The translations under genes were made by a program, and so were the position numbers. The notes beneath the pieces were generated by a model, which saw nothing but the letters and a program-made list of their open reading frames with translations, had not been told where the DNA came from and searched no databases. From Leptolyngbya sp. Heron Island J (GTDB lineage: Bacteria; Cyanobacteriota; Cyanobacteriia; Phormidesmidales; Phormidesmidaceae), in contig NZ_AWNH01000038.1 in assembly GCF_000482245.1 (NCBI RefSeq), positions 1-64,000 of the forward strand: a stretch of 64,000 nucleotides of DNA. The letters run 5' to 3'. Within the stretch, counting starts at the first letter, position 1. The number at the start of each line of letters is the position of its first letter. This document shows, in pieces, positions 1-8,055 of this stretch.

Positions 1-12
1 AGAGGATTTGAG

Positions 13-1071
13 ATGACCATTGCAATGGGCCGTGCTGGAGCTAATCGAGGCGTCTTCGACGTCGTCGATGACTGGCTCAAGCGCGATAGATTTGTCTTCG
101 TCGGCTGGTCCGGTTTGCTGCTGTTCCCCTGCGCCTTCTTGGCCATTGGCGGCTGGCTCACTGGCACCACCTTCGTTACGTCCTGGTATACCCATGGACT
201 CGCGTCTTCCTATCTCGAAGGCGCTAACTTTCTGACAGTTGCTGTCTCCTCTCCCGCTGACAGCATGGGCCACTCCCTGCTCCTGCTCTGGGGGCCTGAG
301 GCTCAAGGTGACTTCGTTCGCTGGTGTCAAATCGGCGGCCTCTGGGCGTTTGTCGCACTCCATGGTGCCTTCGCCTTGATTGGATTCATGCTCCGGCAGT
401 TCGAGGTCGCTCGGCTCGTCGGCCTGCGTCCTTACAACGCCATCGCTTTCTCGGCACCCATCGCCGTGTTCGTGTCGGTGTTCTTGATGTACCCCTTGGG
501 CCAATCCAGCTGGTTCTTTGCACCCAGCTTCGGTGTGGCCGCCATCTTCCGATTCCTGCTCTTTTTGCAGGGCTTCCACAACTGGACCCTCAACCCCTTC
601 CACATGATGGGCGTTGCCGGTGTCCTGGGCGGCGCACTCTTGTGTGCCATCCACGGAGCTACCGTGGAAAACACACTGTTTGAAGATGGCGAAGGGGCTA
701 ACACCTTCCGTGCCTTCGAACCCACTCAGGCCGAAGAAACCTACTCCATGGTGACGGCAAACCGCTTCTGGTCTCAGATTTTTGGTATCGCCTTCTCCAA
801 CAAGCGGTGGTTGCATTTCTTCATGCTCTTCGTCCCCGTGACCGGGCTATGGATGAGTGCCATTGGCATTGTCGGTCTCGCACTCAACCTGCGAGCTTAC
901 GACTTTGTCTCTCAGGAAACCCGCGCTGCGGAAGACCCTGAATTCGAAACGTTCTACACCAAGAACATTCTGCTTAACGAAGGTATTCGTGCGTGGATGG
1001 CTCCTCAGGACCAGCCCCACGAGAAGTTTGTATTCCCCGAAGAGGTACTGCCACGTGGTAACGCCCTGTAA
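13..1071 (+). CDS. psbD: Photosystem II D2 protein, divergent stand-alone copy
   Basis: Reaction-centre D2 subunit of photosystem II in the thylakoid membrane; with D1 it binds P680, pheophytin, QA and the non-haem iron. The 352-residue length equals that of canonical D2. Hallmark blocks are present: [13 protein letters not shown] with the P680 ligand His (about 197), [13 protein letters not shown] with an iron/QA-side His (about 214), NKRWLHFFM with His near 268, the Tyr-D region [10 protein letters not shown] (about 160) and the tail [18 protein letters not shown] precedes the ATG. Two oddities: psbC, which normally overlaps the psbD end, is absent, and residues 5-110 depart from the usual D2 as I remember it ([26 protein letters not shown]). 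It is therefore probably an accessory or far-red type copy. The family call is certain; the subtype is inference. Confidence 0.97.
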   Translation: MTIAMGRAGANRGVFDVVDDWLKRDRFVFVGWSGLLLFPCAFLAIGGWLTGTTFVTSWYTHGLASSYLEGANFLTVAVSSPADSMGHSLLLLWGPEAQGDFVRWCQIGGLWAFVALHGAFALIGFMLRQFEVARLVGLRPYNAIAFSAPIAVFVSVFLMYPLGQSSWFFAPSFGVAAIFRFLLFLQGFHNWTLNPFHMMGVAGVLGGALLCAIHGATVENTLFEDGEGANTFRAFEPTQAEETYSMVTANRFWSQIFGIAFSNKRWLHFFMLFVPVTGLWMSAIGIVGLALNLRAYDFVSQETRAAEDPEFETFYTKNILLNEGIRAWMAPQDQPHEKFVFPEEVLPRGNAL

Positions 1072-1094
1072 GGAATTACACGAAGTATAAGAAA

Positions 1095-1125
1095 AAGCTC
1101 TCAGTCATGACTGAGGGCTTTTTTA
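1095..1125 (+). terminator. Rho-independent terminator of psbD
   Basis: The self-complementary core CTCAGTCATGACTGAG, extended by flanking AAG/CTT pairs, is followed at once by a run of six T. It lies 24 bases after the psbD stop, so psbD is transcribed without a downstream partner. Confidence 0.88.
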
Positions 1126-1215
1126 TGCACTGACTTTTACACTTGTGCTATAGTCCAATCAGCACTAAGTGCTCCTGGTATTAAAAAACCGTTTAGGGAT
1201 AAGGAGGTGATGCCC

Positions 1216-1290
1216 ATGAGTGAAAGTAGCTGTATACGCATGGGTCTTCAGGTTGACGTGAGCTGGCTGTGTGCCGGGGCTGTTCTTTAG
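1216..1290 (+). CDS. Possible 24-residue leader peptide or small protein
   Basis: ATG at 1216 lies seven bases after a near-perfect Shine-Dalgarno sequence (AAGGAGGTGA); an in-frame ATG at 1210 is too close to that sequence to be favoured. The product starts MSESSCIRMG and ends WLCAGAVL. I know of no family. The support is the strong ribosome site and its location in a structured transcript, so the protein may be real, or translation may only serve regulation. Confidence 0.3.
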   Translation: MSESSCIRMGLQVDVSWLCAGAVL

Positions 1291-1367
1291 AACCAGCTTC
1301 AATATTTTGAAACTGACGAGCTAGAGTTCCTTCCGGCAGTCTAGTTTCAACCTAAGACCCCACTAGA

Positions 1368-1423
1368 CCGCTCCTATCCTCAGGCTGCTGCGGCACCTCC
1401 CTGATAGGAGCGGATAGTTTTTT
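1368..1423 (+). terminator. Terminator hairpin of the 1201-1423 transcript
   Basis: Arms CCGCTCCTATC (1368-1378) and GATAGGAGCGG (1403-1413) pair perfectly over 11 bp and are followed by TTTTTT at 1418-1423. The 24-base loop holds the CACCTCC sequence that mimics anti-Shine-Dalgarno RNA. Confidence 0.8.
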
Positions 1424-1481
1424 AAAAGGCACTTAATATTATTAATATTATTTCTGACAGCGCAACCATCGCTACCTACAG

Positions 1482-1763
1482 ATGCCAACACTTCTCAGCC
1501 CTAACGAAATCCAGGCTCGCCTCGACACATTGCCCGACTGGACCCTTGAAGGTAAATCAATTCAAATGATCTTGACCTTTAAAGACTTTATTGAAGCAAT
1601 TGCCTACATTAATAAAGTAGTAGAACCGGCTGAAACGGCTGGCCACCATCCTGATATTTCCATTTCCTACAATCGAGTAACCATAAGCCTTACTACCCAC
1701 GATGCAGGAGGCCTTACTCAGCAAGACTTTGCCATGGCAAAAACGCTATCAGCCTTGTCATAA
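1482..1763 (+). CDS. Pterin-4a-carbinolamine dehydratase
   Basis: Small cytosolic enzyme (93 residues, the usual family length) that dehydrates 4a-hydroxytetrahydropterin during pterin recycling; in cyanobacteria its physiological partner is often unknown. The family signature is clear: LPDWTLEG near the N terminus, then EPAETAGHHPDISISYN with the paired His, and TTHDAGGLTQQD near the C terminus. It stands alone between the structured transcript and a long perfect hairpin. The ATG at 1482 gives the expected N terminus (a short lead-in, then LSPNEIQARLDTLPDW). Confidence 0.92.
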   Translation: MPTLLSPNEIQARLDTLPDWTLEGKSIQMILTFKDFIEAIAYINKVVEPAETAGHHPDISISYNRVTISLTTHDAGGLTQQDFAMAKTLSALS

Positions 1764-1790
1764 CGGCTGCATACCGACTCAAGATTTTTA

Positions 1791-1832
1791 TGTCAAAGGT
1801 CCTCCCCTATGAATAGGGGAGGACCTTTGACA
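1791..1832. terminator. Perfect 20-bp inverted repeat, probable bidirectional terminator
   Basis: TGTCAAAGGTCCTCCCCTAT (1791-1810) and its exact complement (1813-1832) are separated by only two bases. It begins 28 bases after the pterin dehydratase stop. No long T-run follows, but TTTTTA precedes it, so reading from the opposite strand there is a short U-rich tail. It could also be a mobile palindromic repeat. Confidence 0.6.
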
Positions 1833-1885
1833 TATTTAGTACGGGGCACTCTTGCCAGCATGGCAATAAACCCAAACTTAACCAC

Positions 1886-2071
1886 CTAAGTACCTGGAAG
1901 AAGTCCTCTCAACATAACGGACTCATAAATATAGCGGGTCACCTTGGTTCGAACAAACCATATCCCGACGTCTGGGTATCTCCAAGATGATACAGGGTTA
2001 ATCTTCAGTAGCGATTTCTTGCCGTTACGAAGATCTATCCCCAAATAGAAGTCAGAAGCCAACCAGGTTTC
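1886..2071 (-). pseudogene. Possible remnant of an unrecognised gene
   Basis: The minus strand has an open frame of 61 codons that begins directly after a stop and has no start codon. Its translation looks protein-like (DFYLGIDLRNGKKSLL, then WRYPDVGIWFVRTKVTRYIY, ending GLLPGT). Just upstream, in another frame, MMLSCKDVVRK could be the shifted N-terminal end. I do not recognise the family. It may be a decayed C-terminal fragment or chance. Confidence 0.22.
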
Positions 2072-2100
2072 CTAACAACATCTTTGCAACTCAGCATCAT

Positions 2101-2127
2101 TGATCAATCACGCAATGTGATTGATCA
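2101..2127. repeat. Hairpin TGATCAATCAC with 5-base loop
   Basis: TGATCAATCAC (2101-2111) and GTGATTGATCA (2117-2127) are perfect 11-bp arms. AAAATTTTC follows, so it could be a weak terminator or a protein-binding palindrome. It separates the possible gene remnant from the AT-rich porin leader. Confidence 0.5.
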
Positions 2128-2365
2128 AAATTTTCTGTGGCCTTAAAAAAACTCTATCCACCCCTAGTAAATGAATGACCATTTTTAACAACAAGCAACC
2201 CTCTATTGAAACCCAAATAAAGGTTTCAGCTAATCAGCACATTCATTTATCGTCTCTCACATTCATCCATCAACGATTCACTCAGACAAAAACACAGAAA
2301 ATCTCAAATAACAACAACGTAGCTCTTCATACCAACTAAATACATATAAAATGCATTTTCAAATT

Positions 2366-2488
2366 ATGCAAAATCTACATAAAAATCATTCAAAAAACAG
2401 AACAAGGACCAAAAAACAAAAATTAAGGCACCAAATAGAAACACAAAATGTGCATTCAGAAATGATGCAAAACCTACATAGAAATCAT
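2366..2488. repeat. Two 24-bp direct repeats in the porin upstream region
   Basis: Copies at 2366-2389 and 2465-2488 share 22 of 24 positions (ATGCAAAA-CTACATA-AAATCAT), 99 bases apart. Weaker similarity extends to the left of each copy. They lie in an extremely AT-rich stretch (about 2160-2630) without genes. Possible operators, or the trace of a local duplication. Confidence 0.55.
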
Positions 2489-2530
2489 GAATAAATAGAT
2501 TTTCTCCGAAAAAATAGTATTCATTTAAAC

Positions 2531-2582
2531 ACATTAAAATCACATTAAATGCAGATTAAAATAGAATTAAATTTTGTATAAA
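2531..2582 (+). promoter_or_regulatory. Phosphate-box-like tandem repeats and porin promoter
   Basis: Four 8-base units at an exact 11-bp period: ACATTAAA (2531), ACATTAAA (2542), AGATTAAA (2553), GAATTAAA (2564). On the reverse strand they read TTTAATGT, TTTAATGT, TTTAATCT, TTTAATTC, close to the cyanobacterial Pho box PyTTAAPyPy(T/A), whose units are separated by 3 bp. A -10-like TATAAA follows at 2577-2582, so the repeats cover the -35 area, as expected for a PhoB-type activator. The start codon of the porin is 120 bases downstream. Confidence 0.5.
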
Positions 2583-2702
2583 AACACACGGAAAGCTCTC
2601 AGAATCCTCTGATAGCTTGTTTTTGAGATTTTTTAATTAATAGCCTTTCTTTTCAAAGAATTGCTGTTTATCTCATCAATTAGGTGTGAGGAATAATAAA
2701 TA

Positions 2703-4085
2703 ATGACCAATCTTTGGAAAGCCGTAATGGCTGGCCCACTGCTTTTAGGTGCAGTTTTTTCTAGTTCCAATATTGCTGCAGAAGCTGCCGAGACTGTCAG
2801 CGTTGATGCTCTAAGCAACTCTGACTCCATTCAGCTAGCTCAGGTTACAAGCGTTTCTGAGCTGTCTGACGTTCTACCTTCTGACTGGGCTTACACTGCA
2901 CTGCAGCGCCTGGTAGAAGAGTATGGTTGTATCGAGGGTTACCCCGATCGTTCTTTCCGCGGTAATCGCGCCATGACTCGTTATGAGTTTGCCGCTGGTT
3001 TGAATGCTTGCTTGGATGTAGTTGTTCAGCTGATTGATGCTTCCCCTGACGATCTAGATACTATTCGTCGTCTGCAGGAAGAGTTTGCTGCTGAGTTGGC
3101 AACTATCCGTGGTCGCGTTGACACTCTAGAAGCTGATGTTGCTGAGTTAGAAGCTAACCAGTTCTCTACAACAACTAAGTTGAAGGGGCAGTTGGATGCT
3201 CACCTGGTCGTTCCTTTTGATGGACCTGGGGATCTAGATGAACCCACCTTCCAGTATCGAACTCGTTTGAACTTGGATACTAGCTTTACAGGTGAGGACC
3301 GCTTGCGTACTCGTCTTCAGTTTGGTGATGCTAATAATGCTCTGAGTGGAGCTCCCGGTGGGTTCGCTGCAGCTGGTTCTGGTGGTTTCGTCGACGATGT
3401 TAGGATCGATGATGTGTACTACAGCTTTCCCATCGGTAGCCGTGTTTCCGCTATTATTGCCGCCAACAGCATTGTTTCGGATGACTTTGTAACTAGCACT
3501 ATTGTGCCTTTTGACGGCCCTTCCGTTGCTGATTACGGTGGTCCCATGTTCTACGATCAGCTAGGCCTTGGTGGACAGTCTTTTGCAGCTGGTTTCAACA
3601 TTGCTCTAACTGACAGCCTGATTCTGGACGCTGGTTATGCAACTAGCCAGGGTCAGGATGCAGACAAGGGTATTTTTGACGAGTATGAGTACCTCGTTCA
3701 ATTAAATTACTTAAGCGATGGCCTGATCGACGCTGCTGTAACCTACATGGATGGCGAAAGTGGCGATGGTAACGGCGCTGACGGCATCATTGCTGGTTTA
3801 CTAAGCCTTGACTTCGGAGGCTTCCAGATTGGTGGTTACTACGCTGACCAAGATGGCGATGAAAGCTGGCAGGCCGGTGTAGCTGTGTCCAACCTGTTAG
3901 GTACTGGTAACGCTGCTGGTGTCTATTACGTTGAGGACTTCAATGATGATGAGACTGCAGAAGCATACTACTCCATGCAGATCAACGAGTACTGGACTCT
4001 GACTCCTGCTGTCATCTACGGCCAGTTTGATGCCACTGGTGATGAGTCTTGGTATGGCGCTATCCGTTCCAGATTCAAGTTCTAG
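2703..4085 (+). CDS. SLH-domain outer-membrane porin (first of a tandem pair)
   Basis: Cyanobacterial porin of the SLH/OprB type, an outer-membrane beta-barrel for passage of small solutes and, in some relatives, iron. A signal peptide occupies residues 1-30 (MTNLWKAVMAGPLLLGAVF, then an Ala-rich cleavage region). An SLH domain follows at about 50-110 (LPSDWAYTALQRLVEEYG, GNRAMTRYEFAAGLNACLD), then a short coiled coil (RLQEEFAAELATIRGRVDTL), and from about 160 a barrel ending in RSRFKF, with the terminal Phe typical of outer-membrane proteins. The length of 460 is near normal. GTGAGGA precedes the ATG. Possible phosphate control comes from the repeats upstream. Substrate unknown. Confidence 0.9.
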   Translation: MTNLWKAVMAGPLLLGAVFSSSNIAAEAAETVSVDALSNSDSIQLAQVTSVSELSDVLPSDWAYTALQRLVEEYGCIEGYPDRSFRGNRAMTRYEFAAGLNACLDVVVQLIDASPDDLDTIRRLQEEFAAELATIRGRVDTLEADVAELEANQFSTTTKLKGQLDAHLVVPFDGPGDLDEPTFQYRTRLNLDTSFTGEDRLRTRLQFGDANNALSGAPGGFAAAGSGGFVDDVRIDDVYYSFPIGSRVSAIIAANSIVSDDFVTSTIVPFDGPSVADYGGPMFYDQLGLGGQSFAAGFNIALTDSLILDAGYATSQGQDADKGIFDEYEYLVQLNYLSDGLIDAAVTYMDGESGDGNGADGIIAGLLSLDFGGFQIGGYYADQDGDESWQAGVAVSNLLGTGNAAGVYYVEDFNDDETAEAYYSMQINEYWTLTPAVIYGQFDATGDESWYGAIRSRFKF

Positions 4086-4579
4086 GACATCTTCTTAGAT
4101 GTTGTGCATGGGGCTCTAAATTATCATCAGAACCCATGCCTAATTCTCATAACGCCTTAGAAACACACATAGACGATCAACTTCTGTGTAGAGATGTAGA
4201 TGAGCACTCGTTTACTCTCTATGCAGAATTTCATGCCTTAGAAAGCTAAATATCTTAAAACTCTCCTCTGAAAACCCATCTATTCACACTGGGTCAGCAA
4301 AGTAACTGTCACAATTCAGAGAAAAAGTTTAATTGAGTAGAGGACCATATGCCATGGTGGCAGCCTGAACCAGGCCCATTCAATTGACCTATGATTAGTC
4401 AATTGAATATTCTTGTGCCTACTGGTTCTTCCTGAAAGGATCTGCTAGCATGTCATCAAGAGTAATTCTTGCGTATTTTTATATGCATTTTTGCTCTTTC
4501 TATGTGTTTAATGGTCTGAGTTTTTCAGCAGTTTTGCTGGTTTTCAGTCTGTTTTCTAAGGTGTGAGGATAACTGAATA
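4086..4579. other. Inter-porin region with two hairpins
   Basis: This 494-base gap has no convincing gene. ACATCT/AGATGT forms a small hairpin just after the first porin stop, and TTCAATTGAC (4379-4388) pairs perfectly with GTCAATTGAA (4398-4407). Neither is followed by a T-run. The last 130 bases are T-rich and probably form the leader of the second porin, so that gene may have its own promoter. Confidence 0.5.
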
Positions 4580-5992
4580 ATGTCTAATCTGTGGAATGCC
4601 TTATTGGCTAGCCCTTTTGTAGTTGGTACTGTCCTGTCCAGCACTGGTATTGCCGCTGAAACTGTCAGCGTTGATGCTCTAAGCAACTCTGACTCCATTC
4701 AGCTAGCTCAGGTTACTAGCGTTTCTGAGCTGTCTGACGTTCTGCCTTCTGACTGGGCCTACACTGCACTGCAGCGCCTGGTAGAAGAATATGGCTGTAT
4801 TGAAGGATACCCCGATCGTTCCTTCCGCGGTAATCGCGCCATGACTCGTTATGAGTTTGCCGCTGGTTTGAATGCTTGTTTGGACGTAATCGTTCAGCTG
4901 ATTGATGGTGGTAGCCCTGACGATCTAGAGACTATTCGTCGTTTGCAGGAAGAGTTTGCTGCTGAGCTAGCAACTATCCGTGGTCGTGTTGACACTCTAG
5001 AAGCTGATGTAGCTGAGCTTGAAGCTAACCAGTTCTCCACAACTACCAAGTTGAAAGGTCAATTGGATGCCCACTTGGTAGTTCCTTTTGAAACTGGTGA
5101 TGATCTAGATGGTAATGATCTAGAAGATACAGACGAACCTACCTTTGAGTATCGTGCTCGTTTGAACTTTGATACCAGTTTCACTGGTGAAGACCGTTTG
5201 CGTATTCGTCTACAGGCTAGCGATCGCAATGATAACAGCGCGGTCAATGCTGGTTTCCCTGGTGGTCTAGCTAGCCAAAGTGGTCCTCAGGATGGTTCCG
5301 AGGACAACCTTGGTCTTGACGACGTTTACTACTCCTTCCCCATCGGTAGTCGCATTTCTGCGATCATTTCTGCTAACAGCACCGTTTCCGACGACTTCGT
5401 AACTAGCACTATCGTTCCCTTTGATGGTCCTAGCGTTGGTGACTTCGGTGGCCCCATCTTCTACGATCAGCTCAATATTGGTGGTGAATCGCTGGGCGTT
5501 GGCTTCAACGTTGCCTTCACTGACAACATCATTCTGGACGCTGGTTACGCGACTGGCAGAGGTCAAGATTCAACTAAAGGTATCTTTGACGAATATGAGT
5601 ACATCGTTCAGTTGAACTATTTAAGCGATGGTTTGATTGACGCTGCTGTCACTTATATGGATGGTGAAGAAGGTGATGGCAATGGTACTGATGGCATTAT
5701 TGCTGGTCTACTAAATCTTGACTTCGGTGGCTTCGAAGTTGGTGGTTATTTTGCTGACCAAGACGGCGATGAGAGCTGGATGGGTGGTGTTGCCTTCACT
5801 GACTTCCTTGGGACTGGTAGCTCCGCTGGTGCCTACATTGGTGAAGACTTTGACGATAACCTCGCCGTTGAAGGTTACTACAGCATCGAAGTTAACGAGT
5901 TCTGGAGCTTAACTCCTGCAGTTCTCTTCTCTGATCCTGACGACGGTGATGAGAATATCTTTGGTGTAATTCGTTCCACCTTCAGCTTCTAA
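4580..5992 (+). CDS. SLH-domain outer-membrane porin (second of a tandem pair)
   Basis: Paralogue of the preceding porin with the same order: signal peptide (1-26), SLH domain (LPSDWAYTALQRLVEEYG and NRAMTRYEFAAGLNACLD), coiled coil, and barrel ending in RSTFSF. It has 470 residues. The first 170 residues are nearly identical to the neighbour, whereas the barrel differs by many substitutions and by an acidic insertion near residue 175 (GDDLDGNDLEDTDE). This indicates duplication with either selection on the SLH region or gene conversion there. GTGAGGA precedes the ATG. A strong terminator follows, so the pair forms one locus with possibly two promoters. Confidence 0.9.
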   Translation: MSNLWNALLASPFVVGTVLSSTGIAAETVSVDALSNSDSIQLAQVTSVSELSDVLPSDWAYTALQRLVEEYGCIEGYPDRSFRGNRAMTRYEFAAGLNACLDVIVQLIDGGSPDDLETIRRLQEEFAAELATIRGRVDTLEADVAELEANQFSTTTKLKGQLDAHLVVPFETGDDLDGNDLEDTDEPTFEYRARLNFDTSFTGEDRLRIRLQASDRNDNSAVNAGFPGGLASQSGPQDGSEDNLGLDDVYYSFPIGSRISAIISANSTVSDDFVTSTIVPFDGPSVGDFGGPIFYDQLNIGGESLGVGFNVAFTDNIILDAGYATGRGQDSTKGIFDEYEYIVQLNYLSDGLIDAAVTYMDGEEGDGNGTDGIIAGLLNLDFGGFEVGGYFADQDGDESWMGGVAFTDFLGTGSSAGAYIGEDFDDNLAVEGYYSIEVNEFWSLTPAVLFSDPDDGDENIFGVIRSTFSF

Positions 5993-6015
5993 GTTTGAGA
6001 GTCTAGTACTCTAAC

Positions 6016-6047
6016 AAAAAAGGCCCCGCAGTTGCGGGGCCTTTTTT
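6016..6047. terminator. Strong bidirectional terminator
   Basis: AAAAAAGGCCCCGCA (6016-6030) and TGCGGGGCCTTTTTT (6033-6047) are perfect 15-bp arms with A- and T-runs on both sides. It ends the second porin and overlaps the last two bases of the convergent small gene at 6046-6231. Confidence 0.93.
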
Positions 6048-6231
6048 ATGAACTCAAAACCTTCATTTCCTGAGGTAATAGAGCCAAAATCATATCCTTG
6101 TCATCAGTGCGAACAAGCCAGTAACCTGTTTTCGAGCCATCTTGAAGCGTTTCTTGCTCCAAAACAACACCAGTTTCACCAACGGCATACTCGGGATATA
6201 GAATTTGAACTCTATCGCCTGGTTGTATCAC
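6046..6231 (-). CDS. Small conserved-looking protein, KOW/SH3-like
   Basis: Encodes 61 residues starting MIQPGDRVQILYPEYAVGET and including GVVLEQ and GYWLVRTD. The GDRV and GxxGxV pattern is that of small SH3/KOW-like beta barrels, so it could bind nucleic acid or protein; no function is assigned. It is convergent with the second porin, and its stop overlaps the shared terminator. It lies downstream of purF in the same direction as no other gene, so it is probably a single unit. Composition and clean frame support a real gene. Confidence 0.6.
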   Translation of the reverse strand: MIQPGDRVQILYPEYAVGETGVVLEQETLQDGSKTGYWLVRTDDKDMILALLPQEMKVLSS

Positions 6232-6381
6232 TATGGATATAGATGTCTGTACATGCTGTCTCAGAACACTATTCGACTAGTTTTGAAGTCCTTGAGGTTA
6301 TTGACAATAATTATCCAAAATTCAAGATGACTATCTTGCTGCCAAGTGGCTGAGCTATGTCAATATTTGAATGCTGGTGGC

Positions 6382-7902
6382 TCAAGCCTTGACCGGAGTT
6401 TTCTCTAGCATGAGTTTAGAGCGCTTGAACATTTCAGGAATCTCGACAGGGTAATCTCCTGTAAAGCAGGCGGAGCAGAATGTTTCAGTATCTTGCTGGG
6501 TAGCCTGTAGCATGCCTTGCCAGCTTAGATATGCCAGCGTATCTACACCAATTTGAGCTTCGATTTCTTCTACAGATTTTGTTGCGGCAATGAGTTGCGA
6601 CTGGCTGTCTGTATCAATGCCATAAAAGCAGGGGTGGGTGACCGGTGGCGATGAAATCCGCATATGAACTTCGGTAGCCCCTGCATCTCGCAAAGCTTTA
6701 ACAATTTTTCGACTAGTGGTTCCCCTGACAATTGAGTCGTCCACTAACAAAATTCGCTTCCCTTCCAATACATCTCTCAAGGGGTTTAACTTAATGCGGA
6801 TGCCCGCTTCGCGCATCAACTGGGTTGGCTGAATAAATGTGCGCCCAACATAGCGATTTTTGATTAATCCTTCTGCATAGGGGATGCCAGACGCTTCAGC
6901 AAATCCAATTGCAGCAGGAATTCCAGAATCAGGAACTGGCATAATCAGGTCCACATCGGCTGGGGATTCTTGAGCCAAAATATTACCCAGACGTTTACGA
7001 TAGCTGTATAAACTCTCGCCATGGTATACGCTATCAGGTCTGGCAAAGTAGACCATCTCGAAAATGCATAGACGGCGTTGCGGTTGAGCCCACTGCAAGG
7101 ACTTGATACCTGCTTCACTAATCCAGATCAGTTCGCCCGGTTGTACATCACGAATATGGTGGGCGTTAACAATATCTAAACCACAGGTTTCAGACGCAAC
7201 GGCATATTGACCAGGTCCATTTTTAGGGTCATCGCCACCAAAGTATCCCAGCACTAACGGACGAATACCGTTAGGATCTCGAATCGCCAGAATACCTTCA
7301 GGGGTGGCAATAGTCAGACTAAATGCTCCTTCACACTGCTTACAGGCGTCAATCGCTGCCTCAATCCAGTCTTTGCCGTCATTAACGGCATCAGCCATCA
7401 ACAATGCTATGAGTTCAGTATCAGTGGTGGTAAGCAGTGTATGGTTACGCTTGAGCAATTTTTCGCGTAGCTCAGCAGCATTGACTACATTGCCATTGTG
7501 GGCGAGGGCCATATCTCCCAATCGGGTAGATAATACGGCGGGTTGGGCATTGGCGACACGACTTGAACCCGTAGTGGAATAACGAGTATGCCCAACAGCC
7601 CATTGTCCAGGGAGACGCTGCAGTACCTCTTCATCAAAGACCTGAGAGACTAGCCCCATATCTTTGTGAACATTGAGGCTACCATGATCAAATGTAGCTA
7701 TACCAGCTGATTCTTGCCCACGATGCTGCAAAGCATACAGACCAAAATACGTTAGTGTCGCAACATCGTCTTTGGGTGAAAAAACGGCAAATACACCACA
7801 GGCTTCTTCTGGTTTGTCAGGGTGAACATCCACGGTAGAAGTGTGAGCAAAAGTCTTAGTGGGAACAGGCATCTTGAGTCCACTTAGGGGTAATGACAGC
7901 AA
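6382..7902 (-). CDS. purF: Amidophosphoribosyltransferase
   Basis: First committed step of purine synthesis: PRPP + glutamine to 5-phosphoribosylamine. The 506 residues comprise a class II glutamine amidotransferase domain (catalytic Cys35 in EEACGVFAVF, released by removal of the propeptide; LQHRGQESAGIATF; VGHTRYST) and a phosphoribosyltransferase domain (PRPP loop ILLVDDSIVRGTTS, about 385-400). Cysteines near the C terminus (ETFCSACF) and within CGVF fit the iron-sulfur type of the family. An alternative start ten codons in (MPVPTKTF, 7872) is equally possible, because the propeptide is variable. It follows purL by 153 bases on the same strand. Confidence 0.95.
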   Translation of the reverse strand: MLSLPLSGLKMPVPTKTFAHTSTVDVHPDKPEEACGVFAVFSPKDDVATLTYFGLYALQHRGQESAGIATFDHGSLNVHKDMGLVSQVFDEEVLQRLPGQWAVGHTRYSTTGSSRVANAQPAVLSTRLGDMALAHNGNVVNAAELREKLLKRNHTLLTTTDTELIALLMADAVNDGKDWIEAAIDACKQCEGAFSLTIATPEGILAIRDPNGIRPLVLGYFGGDDPKNGPGQYAVASETCGLDIVNAHHIRDVQPGELIWISEAGIKSLQWAQPQRRLCIFEMVYFARPDSVYHGESLYSYRKRLGNILAQESPADVDLIMPVPDSGIPAAIGFAEASGIPYAEGLIKNRYVGRTFIQPTQLMREAGIRIKLNPLRDVLEGKRILLVDDSIVRGTTSRKIVKALRDAGATEVHMRISSPPVTHPCFYGIDTDSQSQLIAATKSVEEIEAQIGVDTLAYLSWQGMLQATQQDTETFCSACFTGDYPVEIPEMFKRSKLMLEKTPVKA

Positions 7903-8055
7903 AAAGAAGCAACTGAATACTTACAACTCAAGACACTGTCGGCTAGCAAACCGGGTCGATGCTTGAGGGGAGTGAGCTTAATACTTTCTTAATCACCCTG
8001 ATCCTAGCACTCGAAGTTATTTGCGAGGGCTGATTCGCTAGATCAATCTATGTTG

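Larger units (their letters stand above)
1201..1423 (+). ncRNA. Candidate structured small transcript with a mini-ORF
   Basis: This stretch is too structured to be an empty gap. It starts with the strong ribosome-binding sequence AAGGAGGTGA and a 24-codon reading frame (1216-1290). A stem TTGAAACT/AGTTTCAA follows (about 1307-1350), and it ends in a terminator hairpin. The terminator loop contains CACCTCC (1394-1400), the exact complement of GGAGGTG at 1203-1209, so the 3' loop could mask the ribosome-binding site. CCCATG (1213-1218) can also pair with CATGGG (1239-1244) over the start codon. I do not recognise a known RNA family. It could be a small RNA, a regulated mini-mRNA or both. The 5' end is not defined; a TATAGT at about 1150 is a possible -10 element. 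Confidence 0.4.
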
